DNA from: Comamonadaceae bacterium
GTDB taxonomy: Bacteria; Pseudomonadota; Gammaproteobacteria; Burkholderiales; Burkholderiaceae_C
DNA: 15,050 nt
Direction of reading: 5' to 3'
NCBI GenBank assembly: GCA_947494405.1
Contig: CANLWQ010000015.1
Location: 1-15,050 of the forward strand
Every line of letters begins with the position of its first letter. Within the stretch, counting starts at the first letter, position 1. A program made the position numbers and the translations under genes. The notes under the pieces are model-generated. The model did no database searches, was not told the origin of the DNA, and saw nothing but the letters and a program-made list of their open reading frames with translations. Below, one piece after another: positions 13,576 to 15,050 of the stretch.

Positions 13576-13923
13576 ATGAAAAAAAGAGAAAGTCTTGTGC
13601 GTTTTTTACAAAGCGTCAGCAAGATTGAAGAAGCGCACTATTCCATATTGCCTGATAACGATGCAAAGTCGCTTTTGATGGCTGTTACCGTGGCCTATGA
13701 AAACGGCGTGCCCTTGAATGTGTCACAAGCCATGCAAATGCGCCGTATTGGCTCGCCCGCCAAAAACCATCGCAAGATCAATGATTTGCTTTATGCCGGC
13801 ATGATTGAGCTGGCCTATGACGCGGGCAACCGACGCACCAAGTTTTTGATTCCTACCGCTGCAGCCATGGCTATTTTTGACGAGCTGGTTGTTGCGCTGG
13901 CACAGGCCTGCCAGCTCGACTGA
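13576..13923 (+). CDS. Small winged helix-turn-helix protein of unknown role
   Basis: A 115-residue protein that reads as a MarR-like winged-helix domain. A first helix region (about 1-20, RESLVRFLQSVSKIEE) is followed by a helix MAVTVAYENGVPLNVSQAMQM, the probable recognition helix GSPAKNHRKINDLLYAGMI (59-77), a beta-hairpin wing IELAYDAGNRRTKFLIPT with basic tip, and a C-terminal helix AMAIFDELVVALAQA likely to dimerise. It is therefore a predicted DNA-binding regulator; its targets are unknown and I do not recognise a named gene. A palindrome at 13546-13558 is a plausible own operator. The site GAAG lies just upstream of the ATG. It stands alone between pyrF and the convergent uvrA, whose stop is 11 bp away, and appears to have its own promoter region. 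Confidence 0.75.
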   Translation: MKKRESLVRFLQSVSKIEEAHYSILPDNDAKSLLMAVTVAYENGVPLNVSQAMQMRRIGSPAKNHRKINDLLYAGMIELAYDAGNRRTKFLIPTAAAMAIFDELVVALAQACQLD

Positions 13924-13934
13924 AGGTTTTCGCC

Positions 13935-15050
13935 TCAGCGCTTGGCGAGCAAGCGTTTTAAGTATCTCCCGGTCATGCTGTTGGGGTGAGCTGCCACGTC
14001 TTCAGGCGTGCCAGCTGCCACCACTTGGCCACCGCCGCTGCCGCCTTCCGGCCCCATGTCTATCACCCAATCAGCGGTTTTGATCACATCCAAATTGTGC
14101 TCAATCACCACAATGGTGTTGCCCGCCTCAACCAACTGTTGCAACACTTTGAGCAGCAAATCAATGTCGGCAAAGTGCAGGCCGGTGGTGGGTTCGTCCA
14201 AGATGTAAAGCGTGCGGCCGGTGTCTCGCTTGGACAGTTCTAGCGCCAATTTCACCCGCTGCGCCTCGCCACCCGACAAAGTGGTGGCGGCTTGGCCCAA
14301 GCGTATATAGCCCAAACCCACGTCCATCAAGGTTTGCAGCTTGCGCGCCAAGGCTGGCACCGCACCCAAAAACCCCAAGGCGTCTTCCACCGTCATATTT
14401 AAAATTTGCGCGATGTTGTGGCCTTTGTAAAGCACCTCCAAAGTCTCGCGGTTATAGCGTTGTCCATGGCAAACATCGCAAGGAACATAAACATCCGGCA
14501 AAAAGTGCATTTCCACTTTCACCATGCCGTCGCCTTGGCAGGCTTCGCAACGCCCGCCCGCCACATTGAACGAGAAACGCCCAGCGCCGTAGCCGCGCTC
14601 GCGCGCCATGGGCACTTCGGCCAGCAATTCGCGCAAAGGCGTGAACAAGCCGGTGTAAGTGGCGGGATTAGAGCGCGGGGTGCGGCCAATCGGCGACTGA
14701 TCGACATTGATGACTTTATCGATGTTGTACAAGCCCAAAATGTCTTGGTGCGCCGCCGGTTCTTCATGGGCGCGGTGGATTTGCTTGGCCGCTGCTGCGT
14801 ACAAGGTGTCATTGACCAAGGTGGATTTACCCGAGCCCGACACGCCGGTCACGCAGGTGAACAAGCCAATAGGAAACTCGGCAGTGACTTGCTGCAAATT
14901 GTGGCCGCTCGCCCCCACGATGGTGATGGACTGCTTGGCTGAGGTATGCTCCACGCTGGGCGGCAAACTGCCAAACACATTGGTGGCGGGTGCCGAAGCC
15001 GTCACCGTGCGGCTGTGCTGCTGCAACCAGGGGCGACGCTTGGCGGGCAC
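13935..15050 (-). CDS. uvrA: Excinuclease ABC subunit A, C-terminal part
   Basis: UvrA recognises bulky DNA damage in nucleotide excision repair and loads UvrB. About 371 residues of the C-terminal half are present; the frame is open at the right window edge, so the start lies outside. Landmarks in order are the second-domain Walker [10 protein letters not shown] (69-77 of this fragment), the zinc module with Cys168, Cys171, Cys191 and Cys194 (CEACQGDG, then CDVCHGQR), the ABC signature [14 protein letters not shown], Walker [13 protein letters not shown] with its glutamate, and the switch histidine in VIEHNLDVI. The ending around [13 protein letters not shown] is typical. No defect seen. It converges on the winged-helix gene with an 11-bp gap and no obvious hairpin terminator between them. 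Confidence 0.97.
   Translation of the reverse strand: MPAKRRPWLQQHSRTVTASAPATNVFGSLPPSVEHTSAKQSITIVGASGHNLQQVTAEFPIGLFTCVTGVSGSGKSTLVNDTLYAAAAKQIHRAHEEPAAHQDILGLYNIDKVINVDQSPIGRTPRSNPATYTGLFTPLRELLAEVPMARERGYGAGRFSFNVAGGRCEACQGDGMVKVEMHFLPDVYVPCDVCHGQRYNRETLEVLYKGHNIAQILNMTVEDALGFLGAVPALARKLQTLMDVGLGYIRLGQAATTLSGGEAQRVKLALELSKRDTGRTLYILDEPTTGLHFADIDLLLKVLQQLVEAGNTIVVIEHNLDVIKTADWVIDMGPEGGSGGGQVVAAGTPEDVAAHPNSMTGRYLKRLLAKR

Overview
This window looks like a chromosomal segment of a betaproteobacterium, probably order Burkholderiales, family Comamonadaceae (a Limnohabitans/Rhodoferax-like lineage). That placement is my inference from protein style, moderately high GC and tightly packed housekeeping genes; no rRNA is present to confirm it. 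I see no tRNA, rRNA, CRISPR array, transposase or integrase in the window.

Layout. 1-448: 3' end of purC. 494-877 (-): a RidA-family protein. 989-1593: a compact VapBC-type toxin-antitoxin pair with a visible promoter. 1600-2556 (-): thioredoxin-TPR chaperone CnoX/YbbN. 2630-5279: a coupled run of purE, purK and a Sua5/TsaC threonylcarbamoyl-AMP synthase. 5276-6253: an EamA transporter gene (-) bracketed by 25-bp palindromic repeats that supply parts of its own coding ends. 6250-7662 (-): dacB (PBP4). About 7,620-9,580: a strikingly AT-rich island with a polytopic GT-C-like membrane protein gene that is split by an apparent 1-nt frameshift. 9562-13438: a second EamA transporter, tsaB, rimI, a uracil-DNA-glycosylase-like protein and pyrF, all on the plus strand and closely spaced. 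13576-13923: a small winged-helix protein. 13935-15050 (-): 3' part of uvrA, running off the window.

How the genes fit together. purC, purE and purK act at adjacent steps of de novo purine synthesis, and pyrF completes UMP synthesis. Sua5 and TsaB both belong to the tRNA t6A pathway, and RimI acetylates ribosomal protein S18, so the right half is partly a translation-modification cluster. The UDG-like protein and UvrA are DNA-repair proteins. CnoX and RidA are stress or quality-control proteins.

The most interesting parts are accessory: the repeat-bracketed transporter inserted between the 3' ends of sua5 and dacB, and the AT-rich island that sits where the shared divergent promoter of dacB and the second transporter should be. 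Other points to examine are a UDG-like protein whose catalytic motif A is lost, a RidA-like protein without the catalytic arginine, and palindromic candidate operators in front of vapBC and of the winged-helix gene. I did not find a convincing, wholly new multi-gene system here.
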